In this document: piece after piece, positions 1-6,613 of the stretch
Layout of the letters: each line of letters opens with the position of its first letter
Numbering within the stretch: the first letter of the stretch is position 1
Origin: Gellertiella hungarica
Lineage (GTDB): Bacteria > Pseudomonadota > Alphaproteobacteria > Rhizobiales > Rhizobiaceae
DNA: 46,573 bases
Assembly: GCF_014197145.1 (NCBI RefSeq)
Contig: NZ_JACIEZ010000003.1
Span: 523,396-569,968 of the forward strand
Direction of reading: 5' to 3'
Made by a program: the position numbers and the translations under genes
Notes under the pieces: model-generated
Seen by the model: only the letters and a program-made list of their open reading frames with translations
Told to the model about the DNA's origin: nothing
The model's database searches: none

Positions 1-1
1 A

Positions 2-511
2 GAGCCGCAGGCTGAAGAGCCCGCGCCGGCGGAAGAGCCGCAAGCCGAGGAGCCGCAGGCCGAAGAGCCCGCACCGGCGGAAGAACCGCAGGCCGAGGAA
101 CCGCAGGCCGAAGAACCGCAGGCTGAAGAACCGGCACCGGTGGAAGAGCCGCAGGCCGAGGAGCAGCAGGTGGAAGAGCCGCAGGCGGAAGAACCGGCAC
201 CGGCGGAAGAACCGCAGTACGAGGAACCCGCACCTGAGCCCGAACCGCAGGCCGAAGAGCCCGCGCCCGAGCCTCAGTACGAGGAGCCCGCACCGGAACC
301 CGAACCGCAGGCAAAAGAGCCCGCACCGGAGCCCCAGTACGAGGAGCCGGCACCGGAACCCGAGCCGCAGGCCGAAGAGCCCGCACCGGAGCCCGAGCCT
401 CAGTACGAGGAACCGGCGCCCGAGCCGGAGCCGCAGTATGAAGAGCCGGCACCTGCTGAAGAGCAGGCGGCACCGGCCTGCGAGGACGGTTCGGAAGAGT
501 GCCCCCAGTAA
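2..511 (+). CDS. C-terminal part of a Pro/Glu/Ala-rich repeat protein (5' truncated by window)
   Basis: The frame is open from the first bases, so this is the end of a longer gene whose start lies upstream. The visible 169 residues are almost entirely imperfect repeats of an acidic, proline-rich unit of the type EEPAPEPEPQAEEP, with a YEEP variant toward the end. This composition predicts an extended, disordered, strongly acidic chain. The tail changes character and ends in a short segment with two cysteines (ACEDGSEECPQ). No catalytic domain is visible and I do not recognise the family. It could be a cell-envelope or polar spacer protein, but that is a guess. A strong intrinsic terminator follows. 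The repeats are also repeated at DNA level, so the copy number is likely to vary between strains. Confidence 0.75.
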   Translation, partial: EPQAEEPAPAEEPQAEEPQAEEPAPAEEPQAEEPQAEEPQAEEPAPVEEPQAEEQQVEEPQAEEPAPAEEPQYEEPAPEPEPQAEEPAPEPQYEEPAPEPEPQAKEPAPEPQYEEPAPEPEPQAEEPAPEPEPQYEEPAPEPEPQYEEPAPAEEQAAPACEDGSEECPQ

Positions 512-543
512 GGGGCACGGCCGCCGCCTGACCGAGATGCAGA

Positions 544-580
544 AAGCCGGCACGGAGCGATCCGTGCCGGCTTTTCCTTT
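544..580 (+). terminator. Intrinsic terminator after the repeat protein
   Basis: AAGCCGGCACGGA and its complement TCCGTGCCGGCTT form a 13-bp stem around a GCGA loop, followed by a T-rich run. It lies between two convergent genes and could also serve the glutathione transferase gene from the other side. Confidence 0.85.
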
Positions 581-596
581 TTCAGCGAAGGGCGTT

Positions 597-1229
597 TCAG
601 AGCGGCAGGGCGTTTCGCTGCCAGATGGGGCGAAGAACGGGGTGGGACGAAATGCGCTGGGCAAGCTGGATCAGCCCCGGGAACACGTCGCGCATGCCCT
701 CCTGGTTCTCCTCCCATCCGATCAGCATCGCCGCATAGATATCCACCGCGCTCATCTTCGTTCCGAGCAGATAGGGGCTGGTGCCGAGCCCCGCCGCCAG
801 CACGGCGAATTCGCGGGTCAGGCGGGAGATCGCGGCATCCTTGACCGCTTCGGCTCCGGCGGGATCGGCCGTGTAGCGCTCTGGATAGAACTTGCGCAGC
901 GAACTCGGATAGACTGCCGATGCAAGAAAGGCCATCCAGCGGAGATAGCGCGCCCGCAGGGGATTGGAGGGAACGGGGGCCAGATCCTTCTCCGGCACGA
1001 GATCCGCCAGATACAGCGTGATCGCCGCCGATTCCGTCATGATCTCCCCATGGGGCAGCTTGAGAACCGGCACCTGTCCGAGCGGATTGACCTGAATGAG
1101 TTCGGGATCGGGCCCGGTCGGTGCAAGAATCGTCACGTCCACCCGGCGATGCGGCAGGCCGCTGAGGGCGAGCACGGCCTCGCAGACGACGGAACCGGTG
1201 CCTTCACTGGCATACAAGATATAGGTCAC
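597..1229 (-). CDS. Glutathione S-transferase family protein
   Basis: A 210-residue protein with the two-domain layout of soluble glutathione transferases. The thioredoxin-like N-terminal half has the conserved NPLGQVPVL segment (cis-proline, about residues 48-56) and TESAAI (about 65-70), where the glutamate-serine pair holds the gamma-glutamyl part of glutathione. The remainder is the all-helical substrate domain, with an SAVDIYAA motif typical of the C-terminal fold. The likely role is cytosolic conjugation or thiol-dependent detoxification; the substrate cannot be told from sequence. It stands alone, convergent with the repeat protein and downstream of wrbA, which has its own terminator. 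Family assignment is firm; the subclass is not. Confidence 0.88.
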   Translation of the reverse strand: MTYILYASEGTGSVVCEAVLALSGLPHRRVDVTILAPTGPDPELIQVNPLGQVPVLKLPHGEIMTESAAITLYLADLVPEKDLAPVPSNPLRARYLRWMAFLASAVYPSSLRKFYPERYTADPAGAEAVKDAAISRLTREFAVLAAGLGTSPYLLGTKMSAVDIYAAMLIGWEENQEGMRDVFPGLIQLAQRISSHPVLRPIWQRNALPL

Positions 1230-1356
1230 GACTTCCTCCTGGCGGCTCCGGGAAGCAGCAGCCGGAGCCCATGTCGGGGAAAGTGTGCAATTTTCGAAGC
1301 TCCGTCAACGCCTTCCGGGGCCTGGCGACAGCCTGCGCGATGCGTGCGCCCGAACG

Positions 1357-1385
1357 AAAAAGGCGCGCCCCTTTCGGGACGCGCC
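1357..1385 (-). terminator. Intrinsic terminator of wrbA
   Basis: Read on the minus strand, GGCGCGTCCC and GGGGCGCGCC pair around a GAAA tetraloop and are followed by five Ts. It starts 28 bp past the wrbA stop codon and separates wrbA from the transferase gene. Confidence 0.85.
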
Positions 1386-1412
1386 GCATCGTCTGGCTGC
1401 CGGAGGCAGGTA

Positions 1413-2012
1413 TCAGGCGGAAACCTTCGCCGCGATCTTGGCCACATGGGCGCCCTGGAAGCGGGCAGCGGCCAGTTCGTTCGCGGAAGGCTGACGCGAG
1501 CCGTCGCCGCCGGTGATGGTGGAGGCGCCGTAGGGCGAGCCGCCGGCGATTTCGTCCATGGTCATCTGGCCCTGGTAGGCATAGGGCAGACCGACAACGA
1601 CCATGCCGTGGTGAAGCAGGGTCGGGATGAAGCCGAGGATCGTGCTTTCCTGACCGCCGTGCTGGGTAGCCGACGAGGTGAACACCGAGCCGACCTTGCC
1701 GACGAGGGCACCCTTGGCCCAGAGGCCGCCGGTCTGGTCGATGAAGGCGCGCATCTGAGATGCAACGGTGCCGTAGCGGGTGCCGGCGCCGAAGATGATG
1801 GCGTCGTAATCGGCCAGTTCATCCGGCGTTGCGACGGGGGCGGCCTGGTCCAGCTTGAAGTGGTGGGCACGGGCGACGTCTTCCGGAACGGTTTCCGGGA
1901 CGCGCTTCACGACGACATCGGCACCGGCTTCGCGGGCACCTTCGGCAACGGCATTTGCCATGGTTTCGACATGGCCGTAGACCGAATGATAGAGAACGAG
2001 AACTTTTGCCAT
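1413..2012 (-). CDS. wrbA: NAD(P)H:quinone oxidoreductase WrbA
   Basis: A 199-residue flavodoxin-fold quinone reductase that carries out two-electron reduction of quinones with FMN and NAD(P)H, avoiding semiquinone radicals. The N-terminus [14 protein letters not shown] holds the FMN-phosphate loop, [18 protein letters not shown] is the second flavin loop, and the conserved SATQHGGQE motif follows. Length and motifs match the WrbA family well. The ATG at 2012 was chosen over longer in-frame options because it has a GGAG ribosome-binding site and starts exactly where the family does. It is monocistronic, with its own terminator, and divergent from the CinA-like gene. Confidence 0.95.
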   Translation of the reverse strand: MAKVLVLYHSVYGHVETMANAVAEGAREAGADVVVKRVPETVPEDVARAHHFKLDQAAPVATPDELADYDAIIFGAGTRYGTVASQMRAFIDQTGGLWAKGALVGKVGSVFTSSATQHGGQESTILGFIPTLLHHGMVVVGLPYAYQGQMTMDEIAGGSPYGASTITGGDGSRQPSANELAAARFQGAHVAKIAAKVSA

Positions 2013-2279
2013 TTCAAGGCTCCTTCGCAAATGTGGAACGGGGTGATAGGGGGGCGGGGCCGCGTCCTGGCGCATCGCGACCCCTGTTGAACCGATTGAT
2101 ATTGAAGATGCCGCCGGCGGGTAAGCCACCGATGGGCAAACGCACTGTTCAACAAGTGAACCCTTGAACCGGGTTTCGCGGGACGGCAGGCGATGCCGGA
2201 CAAATCCTCTTTCGCCGCATTGCATTGGCCGGTCGGCACGCTAGATTTGCGGCAGCAAACCCTCATCCGGATGATCTCC
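2013..2279. promoter_or_regulatory. Divergent promoter region wrbA / CinA-like gene, with GTTCA-N5-TGAAC palindrome
   Basis: This 267-bp non-coding stretch separates two divergent genes. It holds the inverted repeat GTTCAACAAGTGAAC (2147-2161), with a further TTGAAC half-site just downstream. Quinone reductase genes are often repressed by redox-sensing regulators binding such palindromes, but no regulator gene lies nearby and the assignment is only a candidate. Confidence 0.35.
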
Positions 2280-3065
2280 ATGAACGCCTCTTCACCGCAG
2301 CAAACCATTGTCACCGCTGGTATTCTGGCCATCGGCGACGAACTTCTCTCGGGCCGCACCCGCGACCGCAACATCGGGCATCTCGCCAGCGTGCTGACGG
2401 CGGCCGGCATCGATCTCCGGGAGGTCCGCATCGTTGCCGATGACGAGGACGCCATCGTGGAAGCCCTGAACGCGCTGAGGACCCGCTACGACTATGTCTT
2501 CACATCGGGCGGCATCGGCCCCACCCATGACGACATCACCGCCGATGCGGTTGCGAGGGCCTTCGGTCTGCCCTGCGAGCACGATGCGGAGGCGATGCGG
2601 CTGCTCGGGGACATGTATGCCGCCCGCGGCCTCGAATTCACCGAGGCGCGCCAGCGCATGGCCCGCATGCCGCGCGGCGCCCGCCATATCCCCAATCCGG
2701 TCTCCACCGCACCCGGTTTCATCGTGGAGAATGTCCATGTCATGGCCGGGGTTCCGCAGGTCTTCGTGGCCATGGTCGAGGCGGTGATGCCGACGCTGCG
2801 CACCGGCGCAACCGTCCACTCCCTCACGGTCAAGAGCCCCTTCGGCGAAGGGGATATCGGCACCGCGCTGGGCAAGGTGCAGGCCGCCCACAAGAACACG
2901 GCCATCGGCTCCTATCCGAAATATGACGGGAAGAGCTTTTCGACCGAGATCGTGGTGCGCGGCCGGGTGCTCGAGGATTGCGAGGCCGCAGCCCGCGCGG
3001 TGGAGGCCATGCTCGAGGACATCGGGCGCCGCAAGCAGGCCGCAGCGGCGATCATGGAGGCCTGA
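2280..3065 (+). CDS. Stand-alone CinA-type molybdopterin-binding (MoCF) domain protein
   Basis: A 261-residue protein made essentially of the MoCF biosynthesis fold found in MogA, MoeA and the N-terminus of CinA. The signature GDELLSGRTRDRN lies near the N-terminus and TSGGIGPTHDD near residue 80, the latter forming the anion or cofactor-binding loop. PNPVSTAPGF and MAGVP motifs are those of CinA-like proteins. The C-terminal nicotinamide-nucleotide amidase domain of full CinA is absent, as is usual for this short alphaproteobacterial form. It probably binds a pterin or nucleotide in the cytosol; its actual reaction is not established from sequence. The start could be ATG at 2280, ATG at 2271 or ATG at 2193; homology begins right after 2280. 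Confidence 0.85.
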   Translation: MNASSPQQTIVTAGILAIGDELLSGRTRDRNIGHLASVLTAAGIDLREVRIVADDEDAIVEALNALRTRYDYVFTSGGIGPTHDDITADAVARAFGLPCEHDAEAMRLLGDMYAARGLEFTEARQRMARMPRGARHIPNPVSTAPGFIVENVHVMAGVPQVFVAMVEAVMPTLRTGATVHSLTVKSPFGEGDIGTALGKVQAAHKNTAIGSYPKYDGKSFSTEIVVRGRVLEDCEAAARAVEAMLEDIGRRKQAAAAIMEA

Positions 3066-3122
3066 GCCCCGGGCGACCCAGCAGATTTCACGTAGGGCCG
3101 TTGACATTGTCCACAGCACTTA

Positions 3123-3163
3123 TTGATTGAAATCAAGGGAGCGTCACCGGCCCGGTGTATTCT
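3123..3163 (+). promoter_or_regulatory. FNR/FixK box and class II promoter of the universal stress protein gene
   Basis: TTGATTGAAATCAA at 3123-3136 is a perfect match to the FNR/FixK/FnrN consensus TTGAT-N4-ATCAA. A -10-like hexamer, TATTCT, lies at 3158-3163. This would put the transcription start near 3170 and the box centre close to -41, the standard place for FNR-type activators. A TTGACA hexamer at 3101-3106 could act as an alternative -35. Confidence 0.75.
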
Positions 3164-3269
3164 GGTTGCGGAAAGGGGCGGACGGGTTCCGCCCCGGCAA
3201 GACGAGCCAAGGCACCGGCGAGCCACGCGCTGCTCCGTGCCGACGCCAAACCGCCACAAGGAGGCCCCC

Positions 3270-4109
3270 ATGGCTTACAAGACCATCGTCTGCGTTCTTT
3301 CAAACGCCAGGAACGCCGATAACCTGCTTCAATGCGCGATTGATCAGGCACGGCGCAACGACGCGCACCTGATCGGGCTGCATGTCGAGCAGGTATCCAT
3401 CGCCCCGCTGGCGGCCCCGATGGCCATGCCCGACCCGGTCAGCATCCAGGCGCTGCAGGATGCCGCACGCGAGACCAGCAACGAGCTGAAAGGGATCTTC
3501 GAGGAAGCCTGCCGCCGCGAGGGCATCTCTTGCGACTGGCGCAACGTCGTCTCCATGTCCGGCTACGGCGCCGGCAGCAGCACGGACATCCTGCGCTGCG
3601 CCGACCTGATCGTGGCGGCCCAGGCAGATCCTTCCTATGCCAGCGACGACTCCGAAATCGAGCAGGTGCTGTTCGAAAGCGGACGCCCCGTGCTTCTGGT
3701 GCCCTACATCTTCACGACGGCAAAACCGATCAACCGCGTGCTGATCGGCTGGAACGGGACGCGCGAGGCGACGCGCGCCGTGTTCGACGCCCTGCCCTTC
3801 CTGAAGAAGGCGCAGTCCGTGGAGGTCTTCACCGTCGATCCCGAAACCAGCGGCGATCAGGCCGCCGATCTCGCCGGGGCGGAACTTGCGGCAACGCTTG
3901 CCCGCCACGGCATCAAGGTGAATGTGGTCGCGGTCGCCAGCGAGGGCCTGTCTCCGGCAACGGTTCTCGAAAACCGCCTGTCGGATGCCTCCATCGACCT
4001 GCTGGTCATCGGCGCCTATGGCAAGAGCCGCCTGCGCGAGATGCTGTTCGGCGGGGTGACGCGCACCCTGCTCGACTCGATGACGGCGCTGACGCTGATG
4101 TCGCGCTGA
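3270..4109 (+). CDS. Tandem-domain universal stress protein (UspA family)
   Basis: A 279-residue protein with two consecutive UspA domains. The first (about residues 1-140) begins MAYKTIVCVL, and the second starts near VLIGWNGTREATRA at about residue 155. The second domain ends with GAYGKSRLREMLFGGVTR, close to the ATP-binding G-2x-G-9x-G-S/T signature. The first half lacks an obvious copy, so only the second domain probably binds nucleotide. USPs of this type accumulate in oxygen limitation and stress and act through binding rather than catalysis. The ATG follows an AAGGAGG ribosome-binding site. The upstream FNR/FixK box strongly suggests induction under low oxygen. A clean terminator follows, so it is a single-gene transcript. 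Confidence 0.92.
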   Translation: MAYKTIVCVLSNARNADNLLQCAIDQARRNDAHLIGLHVEQVSIAPLAAPMAMPDPVSIQALQDAARETSNELKGIFEEACRREGISCDWRNVVSMSGYGAGSSTDILRCADLIVAAQADPSYASDDSEIEQVLFESGRPVLLVPYIFTTAKPINRVLIGWNGTREATRAVFDALPFLKKAQSVEVFTVDPETSGDQAADLAGAELAATLARHGIKVNVVAVASEGLSPATVLENRLSDASIDLLVIGAYGKSRLREMLFGGVTRTLLDSMTALTLMSR

Positions 4110-4137
4110 CACGCCGGCTACAAGTTCGAAATTTGGG

Positions 4138-4169
4138 GGAGCGGACTGCAGGGTCCGCTCCTTGTTTTT
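4138..4169 (+). terminator. Intrinsic terminator of the universal stress protein gene
   Basis: GGAGCGGAC and GTCCGCTCC form a 9-bp stem around TGCAGG, followed by TTGTTTTT. Confidence 0.9.
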
Positions 4170-4287
4170 GCCGTCTTGCGCTCCGATATGCGCATTCGGT
4201 CACGCACCGTTCACGGATAATGCAGTTGCCTCCCGGCCCGCTCCTGGGGAATAAGCGGAAACGACACTGGATCATCGAGGACGGCCT

Positions 4288-5937
4288 TTGCAGATCGACC
4301 TGCCCCAACTGAGAAAGCATCTGCACCTGGCTTCGGGCCTGGTGATGGGCGCGTTCATCATCGGGCATTTCAGCAATCATGCGCTGGGTCTCGTATCGCT
4401 CGGCGCGATGGAGCGGCTGCGCGAGACGCTCAGCCTCGTGTGGCGTTCGGCGCCCGGGACGGTGCTGCTCTACGGCTCGATCCTCACCCATTTCCTGCTG
4501 GCGATCGATTCCCTCTACCGCCGTCACACGCTGAAGATGCCTTTCCGCGAGGGGCTGAGAATCGCGCTCGGCCTGTCGCTGCCGTTTCTCATCGCCGTCC
4601 ATGTGATCGCCACGCGGGTCGACTATTCCCTCACCGGCCATGCCGGCGGATACACCGAGACGCTGGCGCGCATGGCCCAGAGCCCCGGCACCATCGCGCG
4701 CCAGTCCATCGCGCTCCTGGTCGCCTGGACGCATTTCTGCCTTGGCATATGGTTCTGGATCCGGAACCGGGACTGGTATCAACGGGTGAAGATGCCGCTC
4801 TATACCGTAGCGATCCTGCTTCCCGTTCTGGCCCTGCTCGGCTTTTCGCTCGGGATGCGGTCGATCGACTACCAGCCGACGCCGATGTGGTTCCGCGACC
4901 GCTCATCCGAGCTTGCGATGCTCGCGCGGATCACCGATGGCGTCTATGCCTTCCTGACGGGCGCGATCGGCTGCGTTCTGGTCGCCCGGGCCATTCCGCG
5001 CTCCGGCCGGGTGCGGATTTCCTATCCCGATGGCGGGGCTGTGACGGTAGAGGCCGGAACGAGCGTGCTGGAGGCGAGCCGCCTTGCCTCGCGCCCGCAC
5101 CTTTCCGTCTGCGGCGGGCGCGGGCGCTGTTCCACGTGCCGGGTCAAGGTGCTTGCCGGAATCGAGGGCCAGCCGGAGCCGAGCGGGCTGGAGCGCGCCA
5201 CGCTGGAGCGGATCGGCGCGCCCGGCAATGTCAGGCTTGCATGCCAGCTGCGCCCAGAGGCGGACATCACCGTTTCTCCGGTGCTCAAGGCAGCGCCGCA
5301 TCTGCGACGGGCCCATGCGCTGCGCGAGAACGCCGGTGGCCGGGAGCGCCAGCTTGCCGTTCTTTTCTGCGACCTGCGCGATTTCACCCGCCTGTCCGAG
5401 GAGAAGCTTCCCTTCGACACGATGTTCCTGCTCAACAGTTATTTCGAGATGATCGGCGAGGCCGTGGAGCAATCCGGCGGCGTGATCGACAAGTTCATCG
5501 GCGATGGCGCGCTCATCCACTTCGGCCTGTCCGACGGCTACCGCACCGCCTGCATCAAGGCCATCACGGCGGCGGTACGGATCTCCCAGGGCATCGACGA
5601 CCTGAACCGCAGCTTCAAGGGCGAGCTGAAGGAACCGCTGCGCGTCGCCATGGGAATGCATGGCGGCCCCGCCATCATCGGGCGGGTCGGCTATGGCGAA
5701 ATCTCCGAACTGACGGTGGTGGGCGACACGGTCAACACCGCAAGCCGCCTTGAGGGCGTCGCCAAGGAATATGACGCGGAGCTTGCCGTATCGTCGGACA
5801 TTCTCGATGGAGCGGGCATGCGGGTCGAGGCGGCGCTGAAGCAGGAGATCGCGTTGCGCGGGCGGGCCCAGCCGGTGATCGCCTCCATCTTCACGGATGC
5901 GCGCGAACTCAGCCGCTTTCTCTATTCAAGTCTGTGA
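4288..5937 (+). CDS. Membrane-anchored 2Fe-2S ferredoxin / class III nucleotide cyclase fusion
   Basis: This 549-residue, three-part protein starts at TTG 4288, seven bases after a GAGG ribosome-binding site. Residues 1-235 form about five or six hydrophobic segments rich in histidines inside or beside helices (H11, H13, H27, H31, H78, H105, H149), which recalls a cytochrome b or succinate-dehydrogenase anchor and could hold haem. Residues 240-325 are a plant-type ferredoxin domain with C275, C281, C284 and C319 (C-x5-C-x2-C...C). Residues 355-549 are a class III cyclase domain with metal ligands D362 and D406 and transition-state residues N483 and R487, all present, so it should be active. 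The inference is a redox-controlled membrane cyclase making cAMP or, less likely, cGMP. The architecture occurs in other alphaproteobacteria, but the input signal is unknown to me. Confidence 0.9.
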   Translation: MQIDLPQLRKHLHLASGLVMGAFIIGHFSNHALGLVSLGAMERLRETLSLVWRSAPGTVLLYGSILTHFLLAIDSLYRRHTLKMPFREGLRIALGLSLPFLIAVHVIATRVDYSLTGHAGGYTETLARMAQSPGTIARQSIALLVAWTHFCLGIWFWIRNRDWYQRVKMPLYTVAILLPVLALLGFSLGMRSIDYQPTPMWFRDRSSELAMLARITDGVYAFLTGAIGCVLVARAIPRSGRVRISYPDGGAVTVEAGTSVLEASRLASRPHLSVCGGRGRCSTCRVKVLAGIEGQPEPSGLERATLERIGAPGNVRLACQLRPEADITVSPVLKAAPHLRRAHALRENAGGRERQLAVLFCDLRDFTRLSEEKLPFDTMFLLNSYFEMIGEAVEQSGGVIDKFIGDGALIHFGLSDGYRTACIKAITAAVRISQGIDDLNRSFKGELKEPLRVAMGMHGGPAIIGRVGYGEISELTVVGDTVNTASRLEGVAKEYDAELAVSSDILDGAGMRVEAALKQEIALRGRAQPVIASIFTDARELSRFLYSSL

Positions 5938-6039
5938 GGAGAAGGCCGCGCAAGCCGGCGCGCCCTTGCCAAGCCCGCGGCAGATTCGGTATCTCAGGTC
6001 ATCATTCCCGCAGACACTGGCTCTCACAAAGGTTCGTTC

Positions 6040-6537
6040 ATGTCCCTTCCCGACAAAGCATTCCCGGTTTCCTGGGATCAGTTCCACCGCGATGCCCGGG
6101 CGCTTGCCTGGCGGCTGGCCGGCCTCAACCAGAACTTCAAGGCCATCGTCTGCATCACCCGCGGCGGCCTCGTTCCGGCGGCCATCATCTCGCGCGAGCT
6201 CAACATCCGCCTGATCGAAACCGTCTGCATCGCCTCCTATCACGACTATGACACGCAGGGCGAAATGAACGTGCTGAAGGGCGTGACCGAGAAGCTGACC
6301 GAGAATGGCGGCGAAGGCGTGCTTGTCATCGACGACCTCACCGATACCGGCAAGACCGCGGCCGAAGTGCGGGCCATCCTGCCGAACGCCCATTTCGCCT
6401 GCGTCTATGCGAAGCCGAAGGGCGTGCCCATGGTCCACACCTTCGTCACCGAGGTGTCGCAGGACACCTGGATCTATTTCCCCTGGGACATGGGCTTCAC
6501 CTACCAGGAGCCGATCGCCAAGGGGTCGCGCGGCTGA
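6040..6537 (+). CDS. gpt: Xanthine (guanine) phosphoribosyltransferase
   Basis: A 165-residue cytosolic salvage enzyme that transfers a ribose-5-phosphate group from PRPP to xanthine, guanine or hypoxanthine. The PRPP-binding signature [13 protein letters not shown] (about residues 97-109) is intact. The flexible loop region [12 protein letters not shown] and the base-binding [10 protein letters not shown] at the C-terminus match bacterial Gpt rather than Hpt. Length equals the usual size of rhizobial Gpt. It has its own terminator, so it appears to be monocistronic downstream of the cyclase gene, from which it is separated by about 100 bp. Confidence 0.93.
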   Translation: MSLPDKAFPVSWDQFHRDARALAWRLAGLNQNFKAIVCITRGGLVPAAIISRELNIRLIETVCIASYHDYDTQGEMNVLKGVTEKLTENGGEGVLVIDDLTDTGKTAAEVRAILPNAHFACVYAKPKGVPMVHTFVTEVSQDTWIYFPWDMGFTYQEPIAKGSRG

Positions 6538-6573
6538 CGGGCCGCCTCGACGCCTCTCGACGCTGTTTTCACG

Positions 6574-6599
6574 ATCCCCGGCCCCGCGCCGGGGATTTT
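6574..6599 (+). terminator. Intrinsic terminator of gpt
   Basis: ATCCCCGGC and GCCGGGGAT form a 9-bp stem around a five-base loop, running into a short T stretch. It lies between convergent genes and could act in both directions. Confidence 0.75.
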
Positions 6600-6613
6600 G
6601 CGTTTCGCCGCCT

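Noticed and set aside
438-2090. A 550-codon plus-strand frame running across the glutathione transferase and wrbA genes
   Set aside because: It is antisense to two well-recognised genes with their own terminators and ribosome-binding sites.
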